The notes under the pieces were generated by a model, which did not search any database, was not told where the DNA came from, and saw only the letters and a list, made by a program, of their open reading frames with translations. A stretch of 64,000 nt of DNA from Raffaelea ambrosiae (taxonomy: Eukaryota > Ascomycota > Sordariomycetes > Ophiostomatales > Ophiostomataceae). Shown here piece after piece: positions 26,266-37,087 of this stretch (its first letter is position 1; each line of letters begins with the position of its first letter). The stretch is taken from NCBI GenBank assembly GCA_002778195.1, contig PCDI01000002.1, positions 4,167,234 through 4,231,233 on the forward strand. Reading direction: 5' to 3'. The translations under genes and the position numbers were made by a program.

Positions 26266-28549
26266 TGGATCGAAGAAACGCTCTTACCAAGACTCCTCAC
26301 TCTCTGGGCCCGGTGGCGACACGCACATTGCCAATGGCTGGGACGGACAGCCCTACGGCGGTCGGGCCGTGAAGCAGCCCCGGCGCGGCGGAGGTGTAGG
26401 AGGTCGCGGTGGCCGTGGAGGTCGAGGAGGCATGGCTGGCGGCGTACCTGCACCAATGCCATACGCGCCTCCATACGGTCTACCTGCCCCCGGTGGCGCT
26501 GCAGTATCCGGGGGCCCACAAGCACCCGGACCGGCAGCACCGCCGCCAGGCACCGCCGCAGCTGGCTATATGCTCCCAATGGAGACCTTTCTCCAGATGC
26601 AGCAGATGGGCATCCCTGTGCCCGCCATGTACGGCTATCCTTCCCCCACCCAAGGAGCGGTGGGCGCGTGGAACCACAACGGCAACAACTCTGGGCGGCG
26701 ACGAGGCGGGCGGAGGTGCCGCGAGTTTGACAAGAAGGGATTCTGCTCGCGGACAAATTGCAAGTTCGAACATGTGCCTCCCGGTGCCGACGACTACGAC
26801 CCTTCTCATCCAGCAGGTCTAGCCTCGGGAGTTCCTGCTCCAGGACCAGACGGCATATCACCCAGCGCGCTGCAATTCCCGCCTCCCTTTTCATTGATGG
26901 CAGCAGCGGGCATGTTTCCGCAACCGCCACTCACCCCACAGATGCAGCAGCAGCAGCAGCAGCAGCAACAACACCCCCGCCATAGCCAGCATAAAGGGCG
27001 GCGAGGCGGGCGGTCCGCGTTCTCTGCCGACGGTCCTGTCCATGACCAGAGCAAGACGGCCGTGGTCGTGGAGGGCATCCCCGACGAGAACCTCGACGAG
27101 GCATCCGTTCGGGCCTTTTTCACACAGTTCGGGCCCGTGGAGCAGATCACCATGCATCCCAAGAAGCACCTGGCCATTGTCAAGTTTGAGGCCTGGGAGT
27201 CGGCCAACGCTGCCTACCAGTCGCCCAAGGTCATCTTTGACAACCGATTCGTCAAGGTCTTTTGGTACCGGGAGCCCGACAGCGGCGCGAATGGCAAGGC
27301 AAACCGGGGTGGGACCACAGATGATGACCCGGCTGCCTCTCACGGCAAGGACGACGACGAACCTGCGCTCGACATGGACGAGTTTCTGCGGCGGCAGGAG
27401 GAGGCTCAGAAGCTGCATGAGGAGAAGGCCCAGAAGAAGCTGGACGTTGAGCGCAAGCGCCAGGAGATCGAGCAGCGCCAGCGGGACCTGATGGCTCAGC
27501 AGCAGCAGGAGCGCCAGCGGCTGATCGCCAAGATGGCGGCCGTAGCTACGCGGGCCAAGAAGGAGAATGGTGGTGGTGATGGTGGTGGTGGTGGGGAAAA
27601 CGAGCAGGGAGAAGGCGCAGCTACAACGACAACGGCAACTGCAGACGGAGGCGTGGAGGCGGCATCTTCATCCGCGTCTGTGTCTGCATCCAAAGCCAGC
27701 GCCTCGGCACAGACAGAGATGATCCGTGCTCAGCTGGCCGCGCTCGAAGAGGAAGCCAGGCTTTTGGGCCTGGACCCGAGTGCCATTGTCGGTGGCGGCG
27801 GCAGCAGTGGTTCTATTGGTGCTGGTGGTGTGGATGATGCCGACCCATTGACGCCGTCGTCAACCGCCACATCTTCGTGGTATCCGCCGCGGGGAGGCGG
27901 CTACAGCAGCGGCTATCGTGGCCGGGGCCGGGGTTTTGGCTACCGTGGGCGGGGTGGATATGGATCTCGAGGCGGTGGTGCCAACGGCAGCGGTGGCCCC
28001 CACTCGGCCTACGCTGCCTATTCCCTCGACAACCGCCCCCGTAGAGTGGCTGTGACGGGAGTCGACTTCACGGCGCCAGAGCCCGACGAGGCCATACGGC
28101 AGTTTCTGCTGGGCATTGGCGACTTTGTGGCCATTGACACGACGCCGGAGAGAACGACCATCACGTTTACGGATCGACGCACGGCAGAAAAGTTTTACTA
28201 CGGACTGCAGAATGCCCCCCGGCCGGAAGGGGCCGATGGCAAGAGTACAGCCAAGCTCATCCCGGGCATAGAGCAGCCCGTGGAAGTGAGCTGGGTGGCG
28301 GGCACCGTCCCGCCCAGCACAGCGTCTAGGACAGCAGTCGCATCAGCGGGTGTCAACGGACATCCGGACAGCGGCAGTGCCTCCAAGGAGGAAGGCGATG
28401 CCTTTATGGGCGAGGGCGAGGAGGGCGAAAACCACAACCAACAGGAACAGCACGAGCAGCAAGAAGCCGAACGCGAGCCACAGCGGGTGCCGCAGCAGAG
28501 ACAGCATATGGACTTTGACGTGGCCGACGAGGACTGGGACATGCAGTAG
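25738..28549 (+). CDS. PWI-like/CCCH/RRM RNA-binding protein, RBM26/27 (Rmn1) type
   Basis: Likely nuclear RNA-binding factor. Its relatives RBM26/27 and fission-yeast Rmn1 work with the MTREC/PAXT exosome-targeting machinery. Exons: 25738-25802, 25868-25998 and 26082-28549 (887 aa); intron 2 carries a TACTAAC branch site. The N-terminal 80 residues form a PWI-like helical domain (VLKAWIVKRLE, then LADYVLALLRHD and ELYDFLKDE). A polyQ run, an RGG-type patch and Pro/Ala-rich sequence follow. The CCCH finger starts at residue 278 (CREFDKKGFC, then C and CKFEH). RRM1 spans about 390-464, followed by a charged coiled coil (about 490-560). A second RGG box (YRGRGRGF) precedes a divergent C-terminal RRM-like fold (about 719-805). 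An acidic tail ends in DEDWDMQ. The family call is confident; the partner assignment is by homology. Confidence 0.88.
26234..26263 (+). repeat. (CAG)10 trinucleotide repeat coding for polyglutamine
   Basis: Ten uninterrupted CAG codons inside exon 3 of the RBM26/27-like gene. A second, shorter CAG/CAA run lies near 26944-26973. Length polymorphism between strains is likely. Confidence 0.9.
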
Positions 28550-29898
28550 GGGAAGCAAGAGAATTTGAGGAAGCAAACAAACGCAAAAAAGCAGACGAAA
28601 GAGAGCAGGGGAGAAGAAAGAGGCTGGAGGTAAAGCAAACGCATAACAAAACGACACAGACCGCCGTTGTAATTCTATACTCGATATTGATTGGGACCTC
28701 CTTATGTACAAACACACGACAGACGGGGAAGGAAGAAAGGCCAAGAAAAAAAGGTCCCATTGCAGGAGGACACATCTCGGGTGGTTATGAAAAGTTTGTT
28801 ATTTTGCTGATTTTACTTTTGGTTTTTGGTTTTGTTTGTGTGTGTGTGTTGCTTTGATTGTGAGAATTGTGAGAATATGGGAATCCGGCCATCGCTCCCC
28901 TTGTGATTCAGATCTACGCTGAACTGCCCAGGCCGAGGACCAATTCGTCCCCGACCAGGAAAGATGCCCGCTTTCACAGAGAGAGACCAGAAAACACGAC
29001 TTCTTGGACAGACGTAGCCTCGCCACACCCCCCAACATGTATCGGAATCTTGCTTCCGGGCGTGCTTTCCCCCCCCCCCCTCACTGGCACGGTGCCACTT
29101 CTGGGCTTGCCAGCCGCTCTTTGCAAGGTACCGCGTCATTCGCTTGTCTCGTCCACGCGTGCCAAGGTCGGGGTATAGCTCCGAGTATTTTGGGGGGGGG
29201 GCTGGGTCTGACCTTTTATACTGGCACCATCTTCAAAAGCTTGTGTACAGGAAACCGTCTCGCATTTTGTATAAATTTTGAAGATGGGGGACACCTGCCG
29301 GCAAGAAACGCACGTCGACCAGGATGCGCAAATGATCACTGATGTCTATTTTCAAGAGCCAGAATCAAAAGCGCGCAGTCCCTATTACCCGTTTGAGCCT
29401 GGAGCGGTGTTGGTTTGTGTTTGGCTGTTCGGGTATATGGCCCCCCCCATTCGACCACGGCCTGGAAATGCTCGCGATGATTCATCTCCTGAGGGCGCCA
29501 TTGCTACGCCTCCACGATACATGCCTGGAGCAGACCATGATTGTCGTCCTGTCCTCTTTTGTGATGATCCATACCCCGCATTTCTTCCCTTTTTTATCTA
29601 TCCGAGAGAAAGCGTTTCTCTTGGTATGTTAGTGAAGCGGCTGTCACGGGCCGGGAAGACAGACGGTAGTGAACTATATATTGCAAGGAGGCGAAGTTGG
29701 GAATTCAAACACAGGCGTCCTATAGAACATTCAAGGACACCAAGACACCAAGACAGACCCAGACACACCCCGACAGGCGGGAAAGAAAAAAAAAAAAGAA
29801 GAAAAAAAAACCTTGCTTGATTTGTGTTTTCTCTCCTTCTACTCCCCCTTTTCCTCTCTCCACGCCCATCGTCTTCCCAAACCCAAACCATCCCAACC
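28550..29898. other. Intergenic region upstream of the MFS gene
   Basis: About 1.35 kb. It holds a short GT run near 28835-28850, a C10 tract near 29071-29080 and a G10 tract near 29191-29200. Just before the MFS start there is A-rich, then CT-rich leader sequence (29786-29880). Open frames here are low-complexity and unsupported. Confidence 0.45.
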
Positions 29899-31743
29899 AT
29901 GGGCCTCGGTGTGCTCGACGACGCGCATCTCGAGCACGTCCCCGGCACGGCCCTCCTGACCGACGTCATCGACGCCCAGAACAGCCGCCGGCACCACCAC
30001 GATGCCCTCGACACCTCGCGCCTCCGCCACGGCACCGGCCGCAACGCCGACGTCATCCTCGTGCCGCAGCCCTCGCGCAGCCCCAACGACCCGCTCAACT
30101 GGCCGACCTGGCGCAAAGACCTCATGCTCTTCTTCATCTGCATCGACACCGCCGTCGTCGGCGCCTGGGGCCCCATGATCAGCCCCGGCTACGCCCAGAT
30201 GGCCCGCGACTGGAACATGACCTACAACGCCCTCAACGGCGGCCTTGGCTGGGGCGTCTTCACCATTGGCGTCTCCTGCTTCTTCACCAACTCGCTGTCC
30301 GTCATCTGGGGCCGCCGGCCCATCTTCCTGCTCGGCAACCTGCTGCTCTTCGTCAGCAGCCTCTGGGGCTACTTTGCCCACTCCTACCAGTCCCTGCTGG
30401 CCTCGCGCATCGTCGGCTGCGTGGGCATGTCGCCCTTTGAGGTGCTCGTCACCACCACCATCGCCGACATGTACTTTGTGCACGAGCGCGGCCTGCGCCT
30501 GGCCATGTGGGGGCTGTGTCTGTCTGTCGGCGTCGGCGGCGGCACCATCATCTCGGGCTACATCATCGAGGTAGGCATTGCGTGTGTGGCGTGTGGTGTG
30601 GATTGAAGACGCGTGGACCGCCCTTGGCTAACGACACACACACACACGCACACACAGGACGCCGGATGGAACTGGACGTATGGAGTCTGTGCCGTCATCT
30701 ATGGCGTCTGGATCGTCGTGCTGTTCCTCTTCTGCCCCGAGACGGCCTACCGTCGCGATGCCTCGTACAACACGGATCTCGGAACACGACAAGACCAGGC
30801 CGAGTTCCTGGCCGAGAAGAGCATGCACCACGAAGAGATCGAGGACATCGATGTCGAGGGTGGCCGCACGACAGCAACGGCAATGGCAGGAGGAATCACG
30901 GAAACAGGAGCAGCAGCAGCAGCAGCAGCAACAACAAAGAACAACACCGCCAAAGACACTGGCAATGACGACATCGACACCTCGGAGCCCCGCCACACCT
31001 TCTTGTACAACCTCAAGATCTACCACGGCCGCCAGAGCGACGACGCCTACTGGAAGGTCCTGTGCCGGCCGCTGTTCATGCTCGTCTTCCCGCAGGTGCT
31101 CTTTTCCCTGTTCGCCTACGGCCTGACCACGTCGTGGCTCGTCGTCGTCGGCAGCGTGCTCTCGCAGATCTTCAGCGCTCCGCCGTACAACTTCAGCGTG
31201 TCGCAGGTCGGCCTGGTCGCCATCAGCACGCTCGTCGGCTCGATCATCGGCGCCTTTGTGACCGGGCCGTCCGCCGACTGGGTGGCCACGTTCTTGGCCC
31301 GGCGCAACAACGGCGTCTACGAGCCTGAGTTCCGCCTGACCATCATCGTCGTGTCGCTGGTGCTGGGCGGCATCTCGTTCTTTGGCTTCGGCTGGTCGCT
31401 GCAGAACCAGGACCCCTGGATCGGACCCGTCATCTTCTACGGCCTGCAGTACTTTGGCGTCAGCTTCATGACCATTGCCGTCTACGGCTACCTGACCGAC
31501 TGCCACCGCGACAAGGCCCCCGAGGCCTTTGCCGCCATCAACCTGCGCAACATCTACTCGTTTGGCATGAACTACTTCATCTCGTCCTGGATCAGCAGCC
31601 AGGGTCCCAAAGAGGTCTTCTGCATCGTCGGCGGCCTGCATGTCTTCATCTGTCTCTGTGCCATCCCCATGTACATCTATGGCAAGCGTTGCCGGAGCTT
31701 CACAAGCCGGATTGAGATTTTCAAGAAGGTCATGGAGACATGA
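29899..31743 (+). CDS. MFS transporter, DHA1/HOL1-like
   Basis: Plasma-membrane 12-TM transporter of the major facilitator superfamily. It resembles the fungal HOL1-type drug:H+ antiporter-1 group; the substrate is unknown. Exons: 29899-30570 and 30658-31743 (585 aa), split after the sixth helix region by an 87-bp intron that contains a CA run. Family marks: NDPLNWPTWRKDL just before TM1, the loop 2-3 motif WGRRPIFLLG, and HERGLRLAMWGL in the loop between helices 4 and 5. The central cytosolic loop is long and variable and carries an Ala/Thr microsatellite (about 30907-30950). TM7-12 follow from about 31075, with FYGLQYFGVSFMTIAVYGYLTDC characteristic of the group. The start ATG lies in a good context (AACCATGGG). 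There is no adjacent biosynthetic gene to suggest a substrate. Confidence 0.9.
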
Positions 31744-32623
31744 GCGGTAGAGCGACGGAGCAGCTAGCCGGTGGGTGTGCGAGAGTCTTGGTGCACGATA
31801 TTCGTAGATGTCCCCAGTCTGATAGCATTTCCCTTGGTAGTAGGCGAGCCCGTCATAATACACACCAAGGCTATTCATGCCATAGTCGATCCAGGGCGGG
31901 CCTTCCACCAGTCTCGCTGGGACAAATACGAGCATCACCAAGCCTCGTGCTTCTGCTTGCGGTCTTGCTTGCGGTCTTGCTCTTGATATTTATTGTTTTT
32001 ATTTATGCAACTTGTGCCCTCGCACTCTTCTTCCTGTGGGGTATCGTTGAGATGTTTTTCGTCCGTAAAGTTCCTTCGCAATATGTCCCTTCATGTTGTT
32101 CGTTCTCGAGTTGTTGTTCGAGATAAATGTGTTGATTTTGCATGGATATCTCCGCCCATGCGCGTGAAAATAATGAAAACCGTGACCTGAATGCTCCGTT
32201 TGAAAGAAAATTTTTGGTTTCCGGTTTTTTTTTTTGTTGTTGCAAGTCATTCGCCCCCAAAATGTTTATCATTTCCCGTTTTTGTTGAAAAAGGTACTTT
32301 TCCTCAGTTCCCCAGACCAACACCTGTATGTAAAAAAGAAAAAAAAAAGACAAATAAGAAAGAAAAGAAGCGAAAACCAAATGTGTAAATCAAAGGATGA
32401 GAAAAAAAAAAGCGCCAGATGCTGCTCGTTTAAAAGAACGCCATGGTTCATGAACGTGGGAAGATAAAAACGCAAAAAATAGGCGGTAATAAAAAAAATA
32501 GAAAGACGTGTTAAATGAAAGTCTCTCTTGTATGTTGAAGTCGTGCTCGTTTTCGTCAGGGAAACGGCGAAAGAAGGGAAATGAAAAGGTGGAAGGAGAG
32601 AAATAAGAAGCAAACGAAGTCTT
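31744..32623. other. Convergent 3' region between the MFS gene and MET13
   Basis: About 0.9 kb between convergent stops, AT-rich from 32000 onward with several T and A runs (for example 32225-32236 and 32339-32348). Probably both 3' UTRs; no gene was seen. Confidence 0.5.
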
Positions 32624-34606
32624 TTAAAGAGGAACGGCCTGCTTCTGCTCTGTCAACTTCTGCTCCTGAAGCTTCTGCTCACGAAGCTGCTGGTCCAGAG
32701 CAGCCTTCTTCAGAGGCTCTGGCTGTGCTTTGGGCACACCATTGGCGGTTATCTGGTCGGCCAGGGGAGCAAGTGCTTTGGCCGGCGCTGCCGGTGCTGC
32801 GGGCACAAGCTCGCCCTCAACTTCCCTGTCAATGTCAGGCACGGCGAGACCCTCGAGCACCTCAAAGATGGTCCGCGGCTTGTGGAAGTCGTTGTTGACA
32901 ATGGTTACCAGGTACCACTCGTCCATCATCTTGCAAATGAGTGCTCGGCTGGCACTGGACGCGTCGTAGCAGCGCGCCCAGTCAGCTCCGAGCTGGAACG
33001 CCTCGTCTTTCCAGGCAAGAAAACTGATGCTCTCCACAATAGTCGGTTGGACAATCTCCTGGCCGGGGAAAACACCCCAGGTGACGGCGTTGGGACCTTC
33101 GGCGGGCGCATTTGTCTCGAGCTGGCCATGCCGCGTCACGGCGTGGAAGGTCAGGTGCGGGTTGGAGCGCACGCGTGAAATGGCTTCGCTGTACAGCGAG
33201 GGCGGCACCAGCAGTTCCAGGTAGGATTTCTGGTAGACGTAACCGTTGGGCGGACCCCAGCCGTGGACGGGGTCGGACGACGGTGCGCTGTCGACGGCGG
33301 GCTGCGAGTTGATAGTGAGCAGGCCGCGGCGGTTGAGGTCGATGAGGTCCCTCTGGATGGAGTCTGCCTCGCCCGTGAGCGGCGCCTCGCTCCAGGGCAG
33401 CGAGTTGACCTCGCCCTGCAGGTAGCGCACAAACACAGCTGCGACGTCGGCAACCGACCGCGGCGTGCCCCATTTGGCGCGGATCTGCTCGTTGGTGCCG
33501 GAAATGCCGACTCCGTACGTGCTGGGCAGCTCGCCGTAGGCAGGCGAGCGCGAATCACCCCAGCGGCCGTTGGGAAACTCGTCCCAGTCGGCGGTGCGCG
33601 CCACATACGACTTGTTGCGGTTGCGCCAGAAGATGGGCCGCACGTCCTCGTCGCGGCGACCCAGTCCCAACGACTGCTTCCAGGGCAGGGCCGGCGGAGG
33701 CAGCGGACGGTCGGCCGTGGGCAGCCAGTCGAGCTCGTCGAGGACCATGCGCGTGGCCTGGGCCAGGTTCATGGTGTAGAAGTGCAGGTGCTTGACGTCG
33801 CCGCCGGCCAGGATGTCGCGGCACAGCTGCGCCACGAGCGTCTTTCCTTTCTCGCGAACAGCGTCGTCGTTGTTCTTGACGGGCTCGAGAGCTTCCAGCC
33901 AGGACGGGGGCACCTTGCAGCCCATGTGGTTGACCCGGCGCAGGAAGCTGGCGTACGTGGCGATGGGCATGATGCCTGGCAGCACTGGCACGGTGATGCC
34001 GTGGGCACGCACGCGGGCCAGCCAGCGCAGGAAGTTGTCGACGTCGTAGAACATCTGCGTCACGATGAACGACGCGCCCGCATCGACCTTCTGCTTGAGG
34101 TGGTCCAACAAGGCGTCCTCGTCTCCGTTGTCGTCGCAGCCCTCGGGGTAGCCGGCAACGCCAATGTCGAAGTGGTCGCCATACGTCTGGCGGATGTGAG
34201 CCACCAGGTCCTTGGCATAGCAGAAACGGCCGTCCGTGGCCACCCAGCAGTCCTTGTCACGAGGCGGGTCGCCGCGAAGGGCCAGGATGTTGGTGCAGCC
34301 CGCCTGGTAGGCTCGCCGCAGAGCGTCGTTGACGCCGTCCTCGCCCATGTCGGTGCAGGTCAGGTGCATGCAGGTCTCCAGGCCAAAGTAGGTCTGCGCC
34401 TGGGCAACCATCTCGGCCGTGAGCTCGGCCACACGGCCGCCGGCACCCCAGGTGATGTCGACAAACTTGGGGCCAAAGAGGTGCATCCGCTCCATGCGGT
34501 CGTAGAGGTTCTGCACGCCCTGCGCCGTCTTGGGCGGGAAGTACTCGAACGAGAAGGACGGGTGGCCGGTCCTCTCGGCATCGGCGATCATGTCGCGAAT
34601 ATGCAT
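32624..34606 (-). CDS. MET13: Methylenetetrahydrofolate reductase, Met13 type
   Basis: Reduces 5,10-methylene-THF to 5-methyl-THF, the methyl donor for methionine synthesis. A single exon of 660 aa starts with ATG at 34606. The N-terminal TIM-barrel catalytic domain shows SFSFEYFPPKTAQGVQNLYDR, ITWGAGG, LETCMHLTCT and CTNILALRGDPPRD, with YAKDLVAHIRQTYGDHFDIGVAGYPEG completing the FAD/folate pocket. The C-terminal regulatory domain (about 330-600) contains GWGPPNGYVYQKSYLELLVP and WGVFPGQEIVQPTI. GVQNLYDRM and LGLETCMHLTC match the Met13 rather than the Met12 paralogue of yeast. After the conserved domain there is an unusual tail rich in Ala, then repeats of the EQKLQ type. The gene has no visible introns. 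Confidence 0.96.
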   Translation of the reverse strand: MHIRDMIADAERTGHPSFSFEYFPPKTAQGVQNLYDRMERMHLFGPKFVDITWGAGGRVAELTAEMVAQAQTYFGLETCMHLTCTDMGEDGVNDALRRAYQAGCTNILALRGDPPRDKDCWVATDGRFCYAKDLVAHIRQTYGDHFDIGVAGYPEGCDDNGDEDALLDHLKQKVDAGASFIVTQMFYDVDNFLRWLARVRAHGITVPVLPGIMPIATYASFLRRVNHMGCKVPPSWLEALEPVKNNDDAVREKGKTLVAQLCRDILAGGDVKHLHFYTMNLAQATRMVLDELDWLPTADRPLPPPALPWKQSLGLGRRDEDVRPIFWRNRNKSYVARTADWDEFPNGRWGDSRSPAYGELPSTYGVGISGTNEQIRAKWGTPRSVADVAAVFVRYLQGEVNSLPWSEAPLTGEADSIQRDLIDLNRRGLLTINSQPAVDSAPSSDPVHGWGPPNGYVYQKSYLELLVPPSLYSEAISRVRSNPHLTFHAVTRHGQLETNAPAEGPNAVTWGVFPGQEIVQPTIVESISFLAWKDEAFQLGADWARCYDASSASRALICKMMDEWYLVTIVNNDFHKPRTIFEVLEGLAVPDIDREVEGELVPAAPAAPAKALAPLADQITANGVPKAQPEPLKKAALDQQLREQKLQEQKLTEQKQAVPL

Positions 34607-35969
34607 GTTGGCAAGCCCGAGGGGGGAGAGGCAATGAGGCCTAGTTGGCTGGCCCGTTCAAAGAGGGTGGATGGTCTCAAGTTAATATTATGGGCCAATC
34701 TGGGGAAGACCCTGGTCAGGTGATATCGTTAGCATTGAGTGTGCAAAAAATGACGGGACGGCATGTGCTGACCATCGACAGCAAGCCGAGGACCTACTCT
34801 GTCTGCGAGAGGTGTTGTGCAGCCGGTTGGGCCGAGAGACGAGCGGTGGAGTGACAGACGAGCAGGGCGGAGGAAGCGGAAAGGCGAGTCTCTCGAGACG
34901 GCTAACAGCTTTGTGTGGTTCTCTGTGCCAGGCGCATTCTCACAGGCGGGCAGTCACCGGAACTCGCTCTCTCGGCCGGACACTTGCTTTCTCGGGTATA
35001 GATGCGCTCTGTTCTCAGAGCCAAAGAAACAAGCGAAAGCGAGAGGCTCAGGAAACAAAAAAAAAAGGGGGAGGGGGGGAAGAAATATCAAGAACGTAAG
35101 AAGAAGCAAAAAGAAGGACGTCAGAAAATAGAGCCAAATTTTTTGGGGGTCAAAATTTTGAGTTTAACTTAGTGACGAAACTGTTGGCCCAGCCATGGAG
35201 GGGCAGGCACGCTAGCATCAGCAACGACAGGGGTTGCTCTTTCCCCAAAGGCGGGCGTCCAGTTGCACAAGCTTTCGTGTATAAGTGTGTGTCGTCGTCT
35301 TCAGTGCCCCAGTTCTTCACATGCGCTAGTCGCTCTTTCCCTCGCAGTGACTCGCTACAGCAAATCACGACTGCACCTGCCCCCCACTGCAACGTTCGCT
35401 GGTATGTACTGTGCGCGCCTCATTGTTGGGACACGAGGCCACCACAGTCGCACCTGCTCCTCGCTCCGGCAGCCGGAGTCTGCCGAAGAACGGCGGTCGA
35501 GGAAAGAGCGTCCCCTTTTTTCTTCAAACAATAACACTCGTCCCGCGCCTGCCGGTTGTCGTGTTGTACACAGTACACCGCACTTGCCATGGTAGCAGCA
35601 CCCTCCGTGAAAAGCCACACATCACGATCGCACACTTTTTTTTTCGGTTTTGGTTCCGTCTTGCATAGGCGTCCCGTCTTCCCCGCTTCCGACCTTTCCT
35701 GCCGCCCAAGACATGGCACATCCAACGGCAGGGAAGGGGTTGTTGTGCCCTGGCACAGGTGTCCTGGTACAGATGCTTCATAAAGAGGGTATATTCGCTT
35801 CGCTTATTAGTTACAGTCGCCGTTATCTTCCCGGATGCCCCTCCCCCCTTGGCATGTTCCTGCTTAAGACGCCATCGCTGTTGACAAAAAGCTTCAAAAA
35901 ATCTTTGAGTGTGCTCCACGACTCGGTTTCCCCGCTGCGTTGCCTTCTGGCTCGTCTTCCTGCCATCGT
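34607..35969. other. Intergenic region upstream of MET13
   Basis: About 1.36 kb between the MET13 start and the 3' end of the next minus-strand gene. It contains a purine-rich stretch (35050-35120). Short open frames overlap in several frames, but none shows protein-like composition. No riboswitch or tRNA was recognised. Confidence 0.4.
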
Positions 35970-37087
35970 CTAGTCCGTTGTGATCGCTGCGTGGCATTCT
36001 GTGCCAATATCCGGTGTCGTCAGGTTCTTGGCTGCTTGCGGGCCTGCCTTGAGGTAGCAGTTGCCCGGCGCATCGCCTGCCGTTGCGTTGACCTTAGCCG
36101 TCCACAGCGGGATGAAACTGACACCAGCGCACGTTGCGTTGTTGTTTTTCGTGCCAAGAAAAGTCGGCTCATACATGGAGTAGGCCGAGCATGCATCCAT
36201 ACAGGTGTTGAAGTCAGCCACGAACAGCGACAGAAGTGGATCGCCGGGCGCGTCTTTGTTGCAGTACATCGTGAACGTTGTTTGGCCGAGGACTGGATGG
36301 TCAGTGGTGATTGTGGTACGAGGGGGGTTCTCAAGCGAAGGCCACTTAAGGGTTTTTTTTGCAGAGGTTTCTCAACGACCCTTCATAGGACCCTTCAAAG
36401 GACCCTTCACAGAGTCCCCCAGATCCAAGAGACCCCTGGCAAGAGAATGTCCAATCCATCACAGAGAATCCAACTTACGAGCAAATGACGTGTACGTCGT
36501 GCCTGACACATTGTCCGGCTGGTTGGAGCACTTGTTGTCGATGGCCGCAAACGACGTGGCCGTGGCTGTGGCACTGGTGGATGCCGCCGTTTGCGTTGCT
36601 TGCGATGAGCTGGCCGACGAGAGCGATGCCAACGATGCCTCGGCCTTGTTGGCCCGGCTGGCCTCAACGCCCGTGCCGACGGCCAGGCCGACCACGGCTG
36701 CTGTCAGGATGGCGATGATGGTCGACAGAACACAAACCAGCGTTGTGCAGGCGAACCGACCAGACCGTTTATCTCCCGGCACGGAATTGCCGTAATAGGC
36801 TGCGGCATCGTGCGGTTTCTGTGGTGAGTACGCGTCTGACGGTGACGGCATGTAGCCTCCTGCTGTGGCCGGTGGCTGGGTCGATGGCTGGCTCGCCACG
36901 AGGGTATATGATGCCGGCGACGTCGACTGCTGCTGCGCGTACTGCTGGGTAGCCACCTCGGGATAGGAGTGCTGGGCTACCTCCGGAGCGTCACTGCCAT
37001 ATTGCTAGACGTCGCGTTAGATCGTGTGAATCAAGAGGTGTAGCCCGGGCCAGAGAGCGAGAAGAGAAGACGTACTGGGACAGCCAT
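35970..37087 (-). CDS. Single-pass membrane protein with a Cys-rich PAN/apple-like outer domain
   Basis: Fungal membrane protein of unknown function. Minus-strand exons: 37087-37076 (MAVP), 37004-36479 and 36292-35970, giving 286 aa, all joining in frame. Residues 5 to about 85 are Gln/Ser/Pro-rich and probably cytosolic. One TM helix follows (FACTTLVCVLSTIIAILTAA), then a Ser/Ala/Thr-rich stalk, then a C-terminal domain with CSNQPDN, FTMYCNKDAPGDP, FNTCMDACSAY, NATCAGVSF and GNCYLK. The spacing of these cysteines resembles PAN/apple-like or WSC-like surface domains of fungal proteins, possibly carbohydrate- or protein-binding. Several N-x-S/T sites fit an extracellular location. The first exon encodes only four residues but its splice sites are good. 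Topology and fold are inference. Confidence 0.75.
36377..36412 (+). repeat. Three tandem 12-bp repeats inside an intron
   Basis: Units GACCCTTCATAG, GACCCTTCAAAG and GACCCTTCACAG differ at one position each. They lie in the second intron (36293-36478) of the membrane-protein gene. Confidence 0.85.

Noticed and set aside
30628..31941. 437-codon open frame antisense to the MFS gene
   Set aside because: Same cause: codon bias of the transporter gene. The product is His/Asp/Val-rich without domains.
33263..34723. 486-codon open frame antisense to MET13
   Set aside because: Shadow of a GC-rich coding exon; composition is biased and no motif is present.
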